A stretch of DNA of 64,000 nt from Anaerolineae bacterium (lineage in GTDB: Bacteria > Chloroflexota > Anaerolineae > Promineifilales > Promineifilaceae). Of the stretch, positions 16,057 to 24,473 are shown piece by piece. The position numbers were made by a program, and so were the translations under genes. Below the pieces are notes generated by a model. The model made no database searches, was not told where the DNA came from, and saw only the letters and a program-made list of their open reading frames with translations. The stretch is taken from contig JAHDWK010000033.1 of the NCBI GenBank assembly GCA_023382655.1, positions 1 through 64,000 of the forward strand. The letters are read 5' to 3'. Numbering within the stretch: the first letter of the stretch is position 1; each line of letters starts with the position of its first letter.

Positions 16057-19000
16057 ATGCGCCAGCCATTTTCTCACTTCCATTTAGCTCGTTTATGCTG
16101 TTTAGGAGCGTTTATTTTTATCGCGGTGTGGGGGATAACTCGATCTATGACGCCTGACGCGGCAGCTCTGCAACCGGCTGTGCCCGTTGTCACTTCAGCC
16201 GCCGATTGTGTCCTATATGACAATTATCCCGGCGCTGAACCACCGGGTTATGCCGAACATTGCCTCCAGAAGCAACCAGGCGCGCCAGTGTCGTATGCTC
16301 CTGCTGTGCCCACTGACAAGGGGTTTGCCCATGATATAGGATTTGTCTCCGATAACGTGGTGCAGTTCACGCTCAACAATTTCCCTGGCCAAACTTTTAT
16401 GAGCAGTAATGCAGAGGCGATTTTTGCTTACGATTACAGTGCTACCGGGGGGATTCTTTACGCGCTCAATAATACCACGCAGCAGTTGGGTACATTTGAT
16501 AAGTACAATGGAACGTTTAACCCCATTGGCGCCACCGTTCCCCTTGCCAACCATACCTGGACGGGAATGGCTATAGACCCGGTCACTAATACGATTTACG
16601 CCTCCAGCACTGATGCGGCTAATACAACTTCCACGTTATATAGGTTGAGTGCGATTACCGGTGCAGCAACGGTGGTAGGCACTATCACTGACCCCTCCAT
16701 CATCATTGCCATTGCCATGAACGCTCAAGGGCAGCTCTATGGGCATGACATTTTCACGGATGCCATTTACCAGATTGATCCTAACACAGGTGCGGCCACG
16801 CTCATTGGCCCTACCGGTTATAACGCTAACTTTGCCCAGGGAATGGATTTTGACAATAATGATGGCACACTCTATATCTTTCTATATCTTTCAGGGGGCG
16901 CTAATGTGTATGGCACGGTCAATCTGGCTACCGGCGCAGTCACGCCTTTAGCCCAAGACAACCCACTTGGTGAATTTGAGGGCGCTACCCAAACCGTAGC
17001 GCCTGGCCTGCTCTATCAACCACCAAATATTGTCAATGGTTATTTTAGCGATCCCCATTGTGATTGGTGTGGTGCCGGCCAGCAATCTCTAGCCGACAAC
17101 TTTACCTTAACCGGGTTTGCTACCATCCAACAGATCGTCGTGTGGGGGGGATATTTCCCTAACAATGTAGCCAATCTGGTGGATGATTTCACCGTTATCT
17201 TTCGGGAAGATGTGGGTGGGTTGCCCGGTGCAATTATCGCTACCGAAAAAAGTGTGCCTTATTCCAGAGCAGCAACGGGTGTTACCCTCTTCGGCGTCAC
17301 TGAACATGAATATAGGCTAATGCTTAACCTGCCCATCTCCCTGCCGCCCGGCTCTTATTGGTTGGAGATTTTTAACGACACGTTTGGTAACCCGGATTCC
17401 TTCTTTTGGGAAACAGGCGATTTGGATATAGCCCGCGGAGGCAGTGGCTCCGCCTATTCCTTCGAGGTGGCGGGCGGTGTATGGCAGCCTCAAGCAGTTG
17501 ATGGAATGGCGGTTTACATTCCAGCCGTGACGATTCCGGCGCCGGCCCACGATCTTTTTGCGAACGCGCACGTTGTAACCACGTTGCCCTATAACCATGA
17601 GGTCAACGTGACCTCGGCCACGGTATCGGCTAATGACCCGAATTACGAGTGCGGTTCTATGAATCAGGGCGGGCGGACAGTCTGGTACCGGTACACGGCC
17701 GTGACCAACATGCCCCTGGTGGTTCATGCTCAAGGCAGCCGGTATGACACCATGTTAGCCGTCTGGCAAGGCACGCCCGGTAACCTGACCAACATCGCCT
17801 GTGATGATGACGCCAATGGCAGTAACCTGCAAAGCGAAATCAAATTTGTGGCCCGTGCCGGGCAGGATTATTACTTTGAGGTGGCGGCCTATGGCAATAC
17901 GCCTGCCGGAAATTTGATGTTTTCGGTGGTGGAAGGGGATGAGTGGCTCTATAGAGGACCGGAACGGCCGTCGCCCTCCATCAATGAACTGACCGTTGAC
18001 CCCCAAAATCCGAACATTGTCTACGCCGCCACCACCGAAGGCGTCTACAAAAGCACCAATGGCGGCGATAGTTGGGTTCCCAAATTAGACGGGTTGGGCA
18101 CTTTTGGTGGTCTGGAAGTGACCAATCTGGTGATTCATCCCACCAATTCCCAAACGCTCTACATTTCCACCTGGGGTGATGGCGTTTATCGCAGCACCAA
18201 TGGCGGTGACAGTTGGGTACTCCAACCATCGCCGATCACCGTGCAGAGGGCTTCTCAGCCTGCTGATGAGATGGAGTGGGTACATGCTGGCGGCCAGGCG
18301 TTAGCTGCGCCGGCCGCCACGCTGCATCACCTGCTAGAAACAGCGCCAGAACCATTTGGTGTGGGGTCGGCTGTGGCCTCGGCAAAGGGCCTGATAGACA
18401 AACACAACCTGCCCGATATTGACTCTTCCCTGCTGCTTGAGCCAGCTACACCGGCAGTCCCCCAACCGATTTCCTGGACGCCGGCCCGCACGCTGGCCAT
18501 CCATCCCACCAATCCTGATCGTTTGATTGTGGCTGTGTCCAATAATTATGGCTTTTTCATCAGCGAAAATGCGGGCAGCAGTTGGTCACCGCTCATTATG
18601 CCCTCGGCCACGTTTACCAGCGGGCTGGCCATCGCCTTTGCGCCTTCAAACCCCAACATTGCCTATGCGTCTACCGGGGATGGAGGGGGTAATGGAGGTA
18701 TTTTCCGCTCGGCTGATGGCGGCCAGACGTGGAGTTTGACGGCGGGTAGTGGTGCGGTGGCTACGGCCGTGACCCACTTTGCTATTGATCCCAATGACCC
18801 CAATCATGTTCTGGCCACCACCACCGGTAACTATGTGGTAGCCACCACCAATGGAGGCGCTAATTGGGATCCTAGCAGCACTGGGATCACGAATGAAGGC
18901 CCGATGTTTAACATAGAAATATCCCCCGCCAACCCCAATATCGTCTATGCCACCGGGTTTTTATGGATTTGGAAAAGCAGCAATGGCGGCGCCAGTTGGG

Positions 19001-20175
19001 TCATCGCCGACCCTGCCTATCTGGACTTTTATACCAGTGGCCTGGCGGTTCACCCCACCAATAGCAACACCGCCTACGTGGGTGCACGGCAGGCTGATAT
19101 CGGCACCGGATATTATCGTGGCGGCATTTATAAAACGACCAATGGCAGCACATTCTTTCAGCAGACCAATGGCCTGGAAAAAAGTTATGTTTTAGATATG
19201 GAACCAGACCCCAATAATCCCATGATAGTGTATGCCGGTACCTGGGGTTCGGGTATCTTCAAAAGCGACGATGGCGGCGCTACCTGGTCACAAGCCAATG
19301 CGGGCCTGGACTTGCCTTTTGTTTACAGCCTGGAAGCGACGACAGGCCCCGCCGGCACGGTGCTATATGCCGGTACGTTTTATAGCGACCGGGGCTTGTT
19401 TGTCAGTTATAACCAGGGGGCGTCCTGGCAGCCATTGCCGCCCAATCTGCCCGATGGACTGGCGCTGAATGTCTTCGATATTGAATCGGCCGATGGCACA
19501 CACAACAACCTGGTCATAGCTACGGGCAATGGCATTTATCGCAGCAGTGATGCCGGTCAGAATTGGACACGGGGACTGCTCTCCGGCGAGGATACCGTGA
19601 ACATTATCCTTGACCTGGAACGGGCGCCCGGTCTGAGCAACCGTTTGCTGGCGGCTACTTACGGTGATGGCATTTATTACAGTAATGATGGCGGCTTTAA
19701 CTGGACGCTGGCGACGGGTGAACCGTCTACGATAGTGTTAGGGTTGAGTGCCTCGCCTGATGCGGCCCAGGTAGCCCATATTTATGCCGCTAATGCCGGG
19801 GTGTCGGCGCTGACGGGGGGCACGGCCGTTGCCGGACTCTCGCGCAGTGTGAATGGCGGCGTCACTTGGCAGGCCATCAATGATCCGGCCCTGGTGGGGC
19901 TTTCCTTCCGGGCCATAGATCATGCCCTGGAAGGCACAGGGGACATCTTCGCCGGCAGCGTGGGGCAGGGGATGTGGGTTTCACCCGATTATTCGGGCCA
20001 ATGGTACCACATGCCCCAGGGTTTTACGCCAACGCGGGTGCGTTCCGTAAACGCCAGTTTTGCCCTGCCGGACAAAGTGTTTGCCGGTACGGATGGGCAG
20101 GGCGCCTGGTGGTTCCATATGGTGAATTCACCCACGTACCATACGGTTTACCTGCCCATAATGCTGAAGCCTTAA
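16057..20175 (+). CDS. Giant secreted BNR/sortilin-type beta-propeller protein
   Basis: I start at 16057, 5 nt after a strong TAGGAGGT Shine-Dalgarno; the 7 extra upstream codons are unlikely. A signal peptide (CCLGAFIFIAVWGI) is followed by a DUF4394-like propeller region (about residues 90-320, GILYALNNTTQQLGTF). A beta-sandwich comes next (SLADNFTLTGF...), then a pre-peptidase/PPC-like domain (VWYRYTAVTNMPLVVHAQGS, about 550-640). About 700 residues of repeated Asp-box motifs follow (VYKSTNGGDSW, FISENAGSSW, IFRSADGGQTW, IFKSDDGGATW, IYRSSDAGQNW), forming sialidase/sortilin-like propellers. It ends in TVYLPIMLKP. No catalytic triad of a sialidase can be assigned. A binding or scaffolding role on the cell surface is likely. 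Confidence 0.85.
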   Translation: MRQPFSHFHLARLCCLGAFIFIAVWGITRSMTPDAAALQPAVPVVTSAADCVLYDNYPGAEPPGYAEHCLQKQPGAPVSYAPAVPTDKGFAHDIGFVSDNVVQFTLNNFPGQTFMSSNAEAIFAYDYSATGGILYALNNTTQQLGTFDKYNGTFNPIGATVPLANHTWTGMAIDPVTNTIYASSTDAANTTSTLYRLSAITGAATVVGTITDPSIIIAIAMNAQGQLYGHDIFTDAIYQIDPNTGAATLIGPTGYNANFAQGMDFDNNDGTLYIFLYLSGGANVYGTVNLATGAVTPLAQDNPLGEFEGATQTVAPGLLYQPPNIVNGYFSDPHCDWCGAGQQSLADNFTLTGFATIQQIVVWGGYFPNNVANLVDDFTVIFREDVGGLPGAIIATEKSVPYSRAATGVTLFGVTEHEYRLMLNLPISLPPGSYWLEIFNDTFGNPDSFFWETGDLDIARGGSGSAYSFEVAGGVWQPQAVDGMAVYIPAVTIPAPAHDLFANAHVVTTLPYNHEVNVTSATVSANDPNYECGSMNQGGRTVWYRYTAVTNMPLVVHAQGSRYDTMLAVWQGTPGNLTNIACDDDANGSNLQSEIKFVARAGQDYYFEVAAYGNTPAGNLMFSVVEGDEWLYRGPERPSPSINELTVDPQNPNIVYAATTEGVYKSTNGGDSWVPKLDGLGTFGGLEVTNLVIHPTNSQTLYISTWGDGVYRSTNGGDSWVLQPSPITVQRASQPADEMEWVHAGGQALAAPAATLHHLLETAPEPFGVGSAVASAKGLIDKHNLPDIDSSLLLEPATPAVPQPISWTPARTLAIHPTNPDRLIVAVSNNYGFFISENAGSSWSPLIMPSATFTSGLAIAFAPSNPNIAYASTGDGGGNGGIFRSADGGQTWSLTAGSGAVATAVTHFAIDPNDPNHVLATTTGNYVVATTNGGANWDPSSTGITNEGPMFNIEISPANPNIVYATGFLWIWKSSNGGASWVIADPAYLDFYTSGLAVHPTNSNTAYVGARQADIGTGYYRGGIYKTTNGSTFFQQTNGLEKSYVLDMEPDPNNPMIVYAGTWGSGIFKSDDGGATWSQANAGLDLPFVYSLEATTGPAGTVLYAGTFYSDRGLFVSYNQGASWQPLPPNLPDGLALNVFDIESADGTHNNLVIATGNGIYRSSDAGQNWTRGLLSGEDTVNIILDLERAPGLSNRLLAATYGDGIYYSNDGGFNWTLATGEPSTIVLGLSASPDAAQVAHIYAANAGVSALTGGTAVAGLSRSVNGGVTWQAINDPALVGLSFRAIDHALEGTGDIFAGSVGQGMWVSPDYSGQWYHMPQGFTPTRVRSVNASFALPDKVFAGTDGQGAWWFHMVNSPTYHTVYLPIMLKP

Positions 20176-20183
20176 CCTGACAA

Positions 20184-20231
20184 CACCGGGCACAGGACAG
20201 ATCGATTTTGAGGAATGCCCTGTGCCCGGTG
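20184..20231 (+). terminator. Hairpin downstream of the BNR-propeller gene
   Basis: Thirteen-base arms (CACCGGGCACAGG at 20184-20196 and CCTGTGCCCGGTG at 20219-20231) form a stem with a 22-nt loop, 8 bp after the stop codon. A pyrimidine-rich run follows (TTTCGTCTTTTTCCC), so it may act as a weak intrinsic terminator. Confidence 0.6.
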
Positions 20232-20358
20232 CTACTTTCGTCTTTTTCCCTCCCCCCCTTTTTTGCAACAAGAAGTAGTAGTTGACGTACATGAATGTGA
20301 TTATTTTCACAATCATTACATCTTTACACTTGAATCAATTCAAAAGGCACAACCGTTC

Positions 20359-20421
20359 AGACCTGACAGGTTTTTCACCAGTTCAATTTGGAACTTCACA
20401 GGTCACAAACCTGTCAGGTCT
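20359..20421. repeat. Intergenic hairpin upstream of crtB
   Basis: A 15-bp perfect inverted repeat (AGACCTGACAGGTTT at 20359-20373, AAACCTGTCAGGTCT at 20407-20421) has a smaller GTTC/GAAC-type outer pairing (GTTCAG...CTGAAC). It lies 35 bp before the phytoene-synthase start. Whether it is a transcription-factor site or a structural element is not decided by the sequence. The rest of 20176-20456 holds nothing else I recognise. Confidence 0.75.
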
Positions 20422-20456
20422 CTTGAGGAACTGAACGCTTACCAAAAGGCAAAAAA

Positions 20457-21467
20457 ATGTCCTCCACTTTATCTTCTTACCATGTCATGTCGGCCCATTC
20501 ACGGTCAGCACCAGCCACATCTCCCACGCGGCCACAGCGTGTGGCCGTAGCCAGCGCTGGCCTGGCGGCGGCCGTTACCAGGGTGGCCAGCAGCCAGACC
20601 TACTTTACCATTCGTTACCTGGTGGATCGGCCGTTGGTGGCCGACGCCTATCGCGCTTACGCCTATTTCCGTTGGGTGGATGATATGGTGGATCAAGATT
20701 GTGTATCCCCGACTGAGCGGTTGGCGTTTTTAGAACGGCAGCAAGGAATCATTGCTCGTTGTTATCGGGGTGACTGGCCGGATGCTTTGTGCCCACAGGA
20801 GCAGTTGGCGGCCGATCTCATTCGCGGTGATTACGAAGAGAAAAGCGGTTTGCGCACCTACATCGAGCAGATGATGGCGGTGATGGCTTTTGACGCCGGT
20901 CGTAAGGGGCGGCTAATCGGTGAAGGGGAATTGGACGAATACACACGAGCGCTGGCTACGGCCGTGACCGAGGCCCTGCACCACTTCATCGGCCATGACG
21001 CTGTTAGCCCACCGGACGAGGCCCGTTACTGGGCGGTGACGGGAGCGCATATTACCCACATGTTGCGGGACATGGTAGAGGACACGGCCGTTGGTTATGT
21101 CAACATCCCCCGCGAATATCTGGAAGCACACGGGCTGGCTCTTACGGACATCCACCATCCCGCCTGCCGTGACTGGGTGCAGCAGCGGGCGCAGTTGGCC
21201 CGCCGCTATTTTGCTGCGGGCCGGGAAACGCTGGCGCGGATGCCCAGCCGGCGTCGCCGTCTGGCCGGGTTTGCCTACATTGGCCGGTTTGAACTGGTGC
21301 TGGATGCCATCGAAAAAGACGGCTATTTGCTGCGGCTCGATTACCCGGAACGGAAAAGCAAACGGGCGGCGCTGAAATTGGGGTGGACGGCCGTGTCCCA
21401 AACCCTCTTCAGCGGCAGAAGCACACAGAGTAACCTACCCGCAGCCACTCTGGAGGTAAGCCGATGA
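20457..21467 (+). CDS. crtB: Phytoene/squalene synthase family protein
   Basis: The 336-aa enzyme belongs to the trans-isoprenyl diphosphate synthases that condense two prenyl diphosphates head-to-head (two GGPP to phytoene in CrtB). The first aspartate-rich motif is in YFRWVDDMVDQD and the second in MLRDMVEDTAVGYVNIPREYL, where the Asp residues bind Mg-diphosphate. The N-terminal ~40 residues are Ser/Pro-rich and non-conserved, so Met at 20487 (MSAHSRS) is also a possible start. The stop overlaps the downstream crtI start by 4 bp (ATGA), indicating coupling. The context favours phytoene synthase over squalene synthase. No cyclase or ketolase gene is nearby. Confidence 0.88.
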   Translation: MSSTLSSYHVMSAHSRSAPATSPTRPQRVAVASAGLAAAVTRVASSQTYFTIRYLVDRPLVADAYRAYAYFRWVDDMVDQDCVSPTERLAFLERQQGIIARCYRGDWPDALCPQEQLAADLIRGDYEEKSGLRTYIEQMMAVMAFDAGRKGRLIGEGELDEYTRALATAVTEALHHFIGHDAVSPPDEARYWAVTGAHITHMLRDMVEDTAVGYVNIPREYLEAHGLALTDIHHPACRDWVQQRAQLARRYFAAGRETLARMPSRRRRLAGFAYIGRFELVLDAIEKDGYLLRLDYPERKSKRAALKLGWTAVSQTLFSGRSTQSNLPAATLEVSR

Positions 21468-22960
21468 AAGGGAAGAACACCCCCACAGTCATCGTGATTG
21501 GCGCGGGCATTGGTGGGATTGCTACCGCCACCCATCTGGCGCAGCGAGGCGTACAGGTCACCGTCGTCGAAAAGAATGCCCGTCCCGGTGGCCGGTGTGA
21601 CCGGTTTACGCGAGAAGGGCACCACTTTGATGCCGGGCCAACGCTGCTGGTGATGCCGCTGGTGTATGAGGCGGAGTTTGCCGCCCTGGGTGCATCGGCG
21701 GCGGAAATGTTGCAGTGGCAGCGTGTGGACCCCACCTACCACCTCATTTTCGATGACAACAGCCGCCTGACGCTCACTTCGGACATGAAGCGGATGCAGG
21801 AGCAGTTGGAGCAAATGGAACCGGGTAGTTTTCGGGGATTTCTGCGTTATCTGGATGAAGGACATCGCCATTACCATCTGGCGATGGAGAAGTTGGTGAA
21901 CCGGGACTTCCGCCACGCATCTGAATTCTTTTCACCGCTAAACGCGCCTCTGTTGTTCCAACTCAAACCATTGGCAAAACATTACGACAATATGGCCCAT
22001 TACTTTGACCAGCCGCGCCTGAAGGCAGCCTTTACCTTTCAGGATGTATACATGGGGCTGAGTCCGTTTGCCGCGCCCGCAACCTTTTCCATGATGCCCT
22101 ACACGGAACTGGCGCATGGCGTCTGGTATCCGCAAGGGGGCATGTACCGGATTGTGGCGGCGCTGATGGAACTGGCACAGGCGGCGGGGGTGGAATTTGT
22201 GTATGGCACGGCCGTCGAGCAAATCATGACGCAGGGAAAAGCGGTAAAGGGGGTGGTGTTGGCGGACGGCCGTAGCCTCAAAGCCGATGCCGTTGTGGCC
22301 AATGCTGACCTACCTTACGTCTACCAAAACCTTTTACCGCCCAACGGCATGGCGCAGCAGTTGAAACGCAAGCGGTACTCCTGCTCGGTCATCAGCTTCT
22401 TTTGGGGTGTAGATAAGACCTACCCGGAACTGCCGCCGCATACCCTCTTTCTGGCCGATGATTATCGGGGTAACTTTGACAGCATCATCAACGACCTGAC
22501 GCTGCCGCAGACGCCCAGCCTGTACATTCATGCCCCGGCCCGGCTGGACAGCGCCATGGCCCCGCCCGGCGAAGACACCATCACCGCCATTGTGCCCGTC
22601 GGCCATCTGGACGAAACGGGCGAGCAGGATTGGCCCACCATGCGCGCCCAGGCGCGGCGAGCCGTCTTTGAACGCCTGACCCATTTGGGCATGGGCGACC
22701 TGCCGGATCACATCAAGTTTGAGGTGAACTATACGCCGCTTTCCTGGCGCAAACGGTATAACCTGGTGAAAGGGGCCACACATGGCTTAGGCCACAATCT
22801 GACGCAACTGGGATATTTACGGCCGCACAACCGGCACGCCCATTACCACAATCTCTACTTTGTGGGGGCCAGCACTCACCCTGGCACGGGGGTGCCCACA
22901 GCCCTGGTATCGGCGCGGCATACGGCCGTACGCTTGCTGGAGGAATGGCAGATTGGCTAA
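21464..22960 (+). CDS. crtI: Phytoene desaturase (CrtI family)
   Basis: This 498-aa flavoprotein introduces double bonds into phytoene on the way to lycopene or a related carotenoid. The N-terminal dinucleotide fold is VIVIGAGIGGIATATHLAQRG, followed by VVEKNARPGGRCDRF and FDAGPTLLVMP. The C-terminal signature GASTHPGTGVPTALVSARH is typical of CrtI/CrtN. The ATGA overlap with crtB suggests coupled translation, giving a minimal two-gene pathway. The convergent FAD oxidase ends 19 bp downstream. CrtI versus CrtN/CrtD specificity (number of desaturations, C40 versus C30) cannot be settled from sequence reading alone. Confidence 0.92.
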   Translation: MKGKNTPTVIVIGAGIGGIATATHLAQRGVQVTVVEKNARPGGRCDRFTREGHHFDAGPTLLVMPLVYEAEFAALGASAAEMLQWQRVDPTYHLIFDDNSRLTLTSDMKRMQEQLEQMEPGSFRGFLRYLDEGHRHYHLAMEKLVNRDFRHASEFFSPLNAPLLFQLKPLAKHYDNMAHYFDQPRLKAAFTFQDVYMGLSPFAAPATFSMMPYTELAHGVWYPQGGMYRIVAALMELAQAAGVEFVYGTAVEQIMTQGKAVKGVVLADGRSLKADAVVANADLPYVYQNLLPPNGMAQQLKRKRYSCSVISFFWGVDKTYPELPPHTLFLADDYRGNFDSIINDLTLPQTPSLYIHAPARLDSAMAPPGEDTITAIVPVGHLDETGEQDWPTMRAQARRAVFERLTHLGMGDLPDHIKFEVNYTPLSWRKRYNLVKGATHGLGHNLTQLGYLRPHNRHAHYHNLYFVGASTHPGTGVPTALVSARHTAVRLLEEWQIG

Positions 22961-22979
22961 ATGGGAGACTAGCTAACCG

Positions 22980-24455
22980 TTATTGATGCACAAATATGCG
23001 CCGCCAAAGGTTGGTTTCCAGGATACCGTCGGGGTCGCAGCGTTGTTTGAGTTCGTGGAAGCGGGTGAGGGTGGCTTCTCCTAAATAGGCGCGGGCTACT
23101 TCCGGGCGGAGAACACTATCTTTGGCAAAGTAGAAACGGCCGTTGTTCGCCAATACGACCTCGTCCATTTCCTGCGTCAACTGCACCAATCGTTCCCGGT
23201 TACCCTTTGTCACCTTCCAATCCATCGCCAGCGAATAACCGTCTACGCCATAGCTGATGAGGAAGGGATCAGGTTTGTGTCGTTTCATCACCGTCAGGAA
23301 GTTGGGCAGGCCATGTTTCTGGCCTAGCTGCAAGATTTCCGTGAATGCTTTTTCGGCATTTTCGGCAGGAATGAAGGGCTGGTATTGGATCAGACCGCCT
23401 TTGCCGAACGGCTTTTTCCAATCTAGCGAATCGAGCAAAAAGTGATAAACGCCGTGCGGTTCACGGTATTTGATGTGTCCCTTGCGCCGGGCAGCGTAAT
23501 ACTTGCCCATGTTCACAAAACGCATTCCCAGGTAATTCCAGAAGGGGACCTGAAAACGCCACAGCGCCGAACGCGGAAAAACCCCCATGATGTCGGGCGG
23601 TACGTGTTGCTTGTCCAGGCGCAGGGTTTGGGTAGGATGGGGGTCAGCGCCGGGGCGCAGGTAGTGGGCGCGGTGGAGTTCACTACGCCCCAGCGCCTTG
23701 CCTTTGCTGAAAGCGTCTAACCAGGCGACCAGGTAGTCGGAGTTGTGCAGATGGTCGTCAAAATAAGCCATTGTTTCGTGGAGATTGGGGCGGGTGAAAC
23801 CTTCCACTTCCAGCAGGCCAGAGTAAACGCGCTTAAGTTGCAGGGTAAGGCTGGTAAAGACGCCCAACATACCAAAACCACCAATGGCGGCGTGGAAGAG
23901 GTCGCTGTTTTGCTCACGGCTGCATGTGAGAATTTCGCCGGTGGGCAGCATCAGGTCAAACGCGGCGATGTGTTCGCCGAAGGTGCCGATTTTCCAGGCG
24001 TTTTTGCCGTGTACATTCATGGCCGCGCCGCCGCCGACGGTGATTTTCATGGTGCCGGTGGCCACGGGAATCCACCAGCTATCTTCAACGGTATATTCCC
24101 AGGCACGCTGGAGGGTGACGCCGGGTTCGACGGTGAGACGGCCGTTGCCCGGCTCCCACGCCAAAATGCGATTCATGCGGCGCATATCCAGAACAATGTT
24201 TTCATCATTCAGAGCGGCGTCACCGTAGCTGTTGCCACCACCACGCAGGCCGACGGTACGGCCGTGTGCCTTTGCCATCTGGAACACCTGCCGCAACTGG
24301 GTGATGTTGATGGGCCGGTAAACAAAGCCAATGCCCTTGTACGCCTCCCCCCAACTCGCTACCACTTCCAAATGATCAGGCGGCAGGGCGGCGGGCACAA
24401 CATCCGCCTCTTGGGCATATTCGTGTTCTAGTGCCGTTGTCGAAAAAGTACCCAT
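22980..24455 (-). CDS. FAD-linked oxidase, DprE1/DHCR24-like (VAO family)
   Basis: This 491-aa oxidoreductase has the PCMH-type FAD domain: TVGLRGGGNSYGDAALNDENIVLDMRRMNRIL (pyrophosphate loop), LTVEPGVTLQRAWEY, and VGGGAAMNVHGKN with GTFGEHIAAFDLM. The C-terminal half (GLIQYQPFIPAENAEKAFTEIL, GYSLAMDWKV, NNGRFYFAKDSVL) resembles decaprenylphosphoryl-ribose oxidase DprE1 and delta-24-sterol reductase. In DprE1 the enzyme oxidises the 2'-OH of a polyprenyl-phosphate ribose; here the substrate is unknown, and no DprE2 reductase is adjacent. It is the third gene of a minus-strand run with the GldG-like protein and SppA. Confidence 0.8.
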   Translation of the reverse strand: MGTFSTTALEHEYAQEADVVPAALPPDHLEVVASWGEAYKGIGFVYRPINITQLRQVFQMAKAHGRTVGLRGGGNSYGDAALNDENIVLDMRRMNRILAWEPGNGRLTVEPGVTLQRAWEYTVEDSWWIPVATGTMKITVGGGAAMNVHGKNAWKIGTFGEHIAAFDLMLPTGEILTCSREQNSDLFHAAIGGFGMLGVFTSLTLQLKRVYSGLLEVEGFTRPNLHETMAYFDDHLHNSDYLVAWLDAFSKGKALGRSELHRAHYLRPGADPHPTQTLRLDKQHVPPDIMGVFPRSALWRFQVPFWNYLGMRFVNMGKYYAARRKGHIKYREPHGVYHFLLDSLDWKKPFGKGGLIQYQPFIPAENAEKAFTEILQLGQKHGLPNFLTVMKRHKPDPFLISYGVDGYSLAMDWKVTKGNRERLVQLTQEMDEVVLANNGRFYFAKDSVLRPEVARAYLGEATLTRFHELKQRCDPDGILETNLWRRIFVHQ

Positions 24456-24473
24456 AACAAATAACAGATGTAA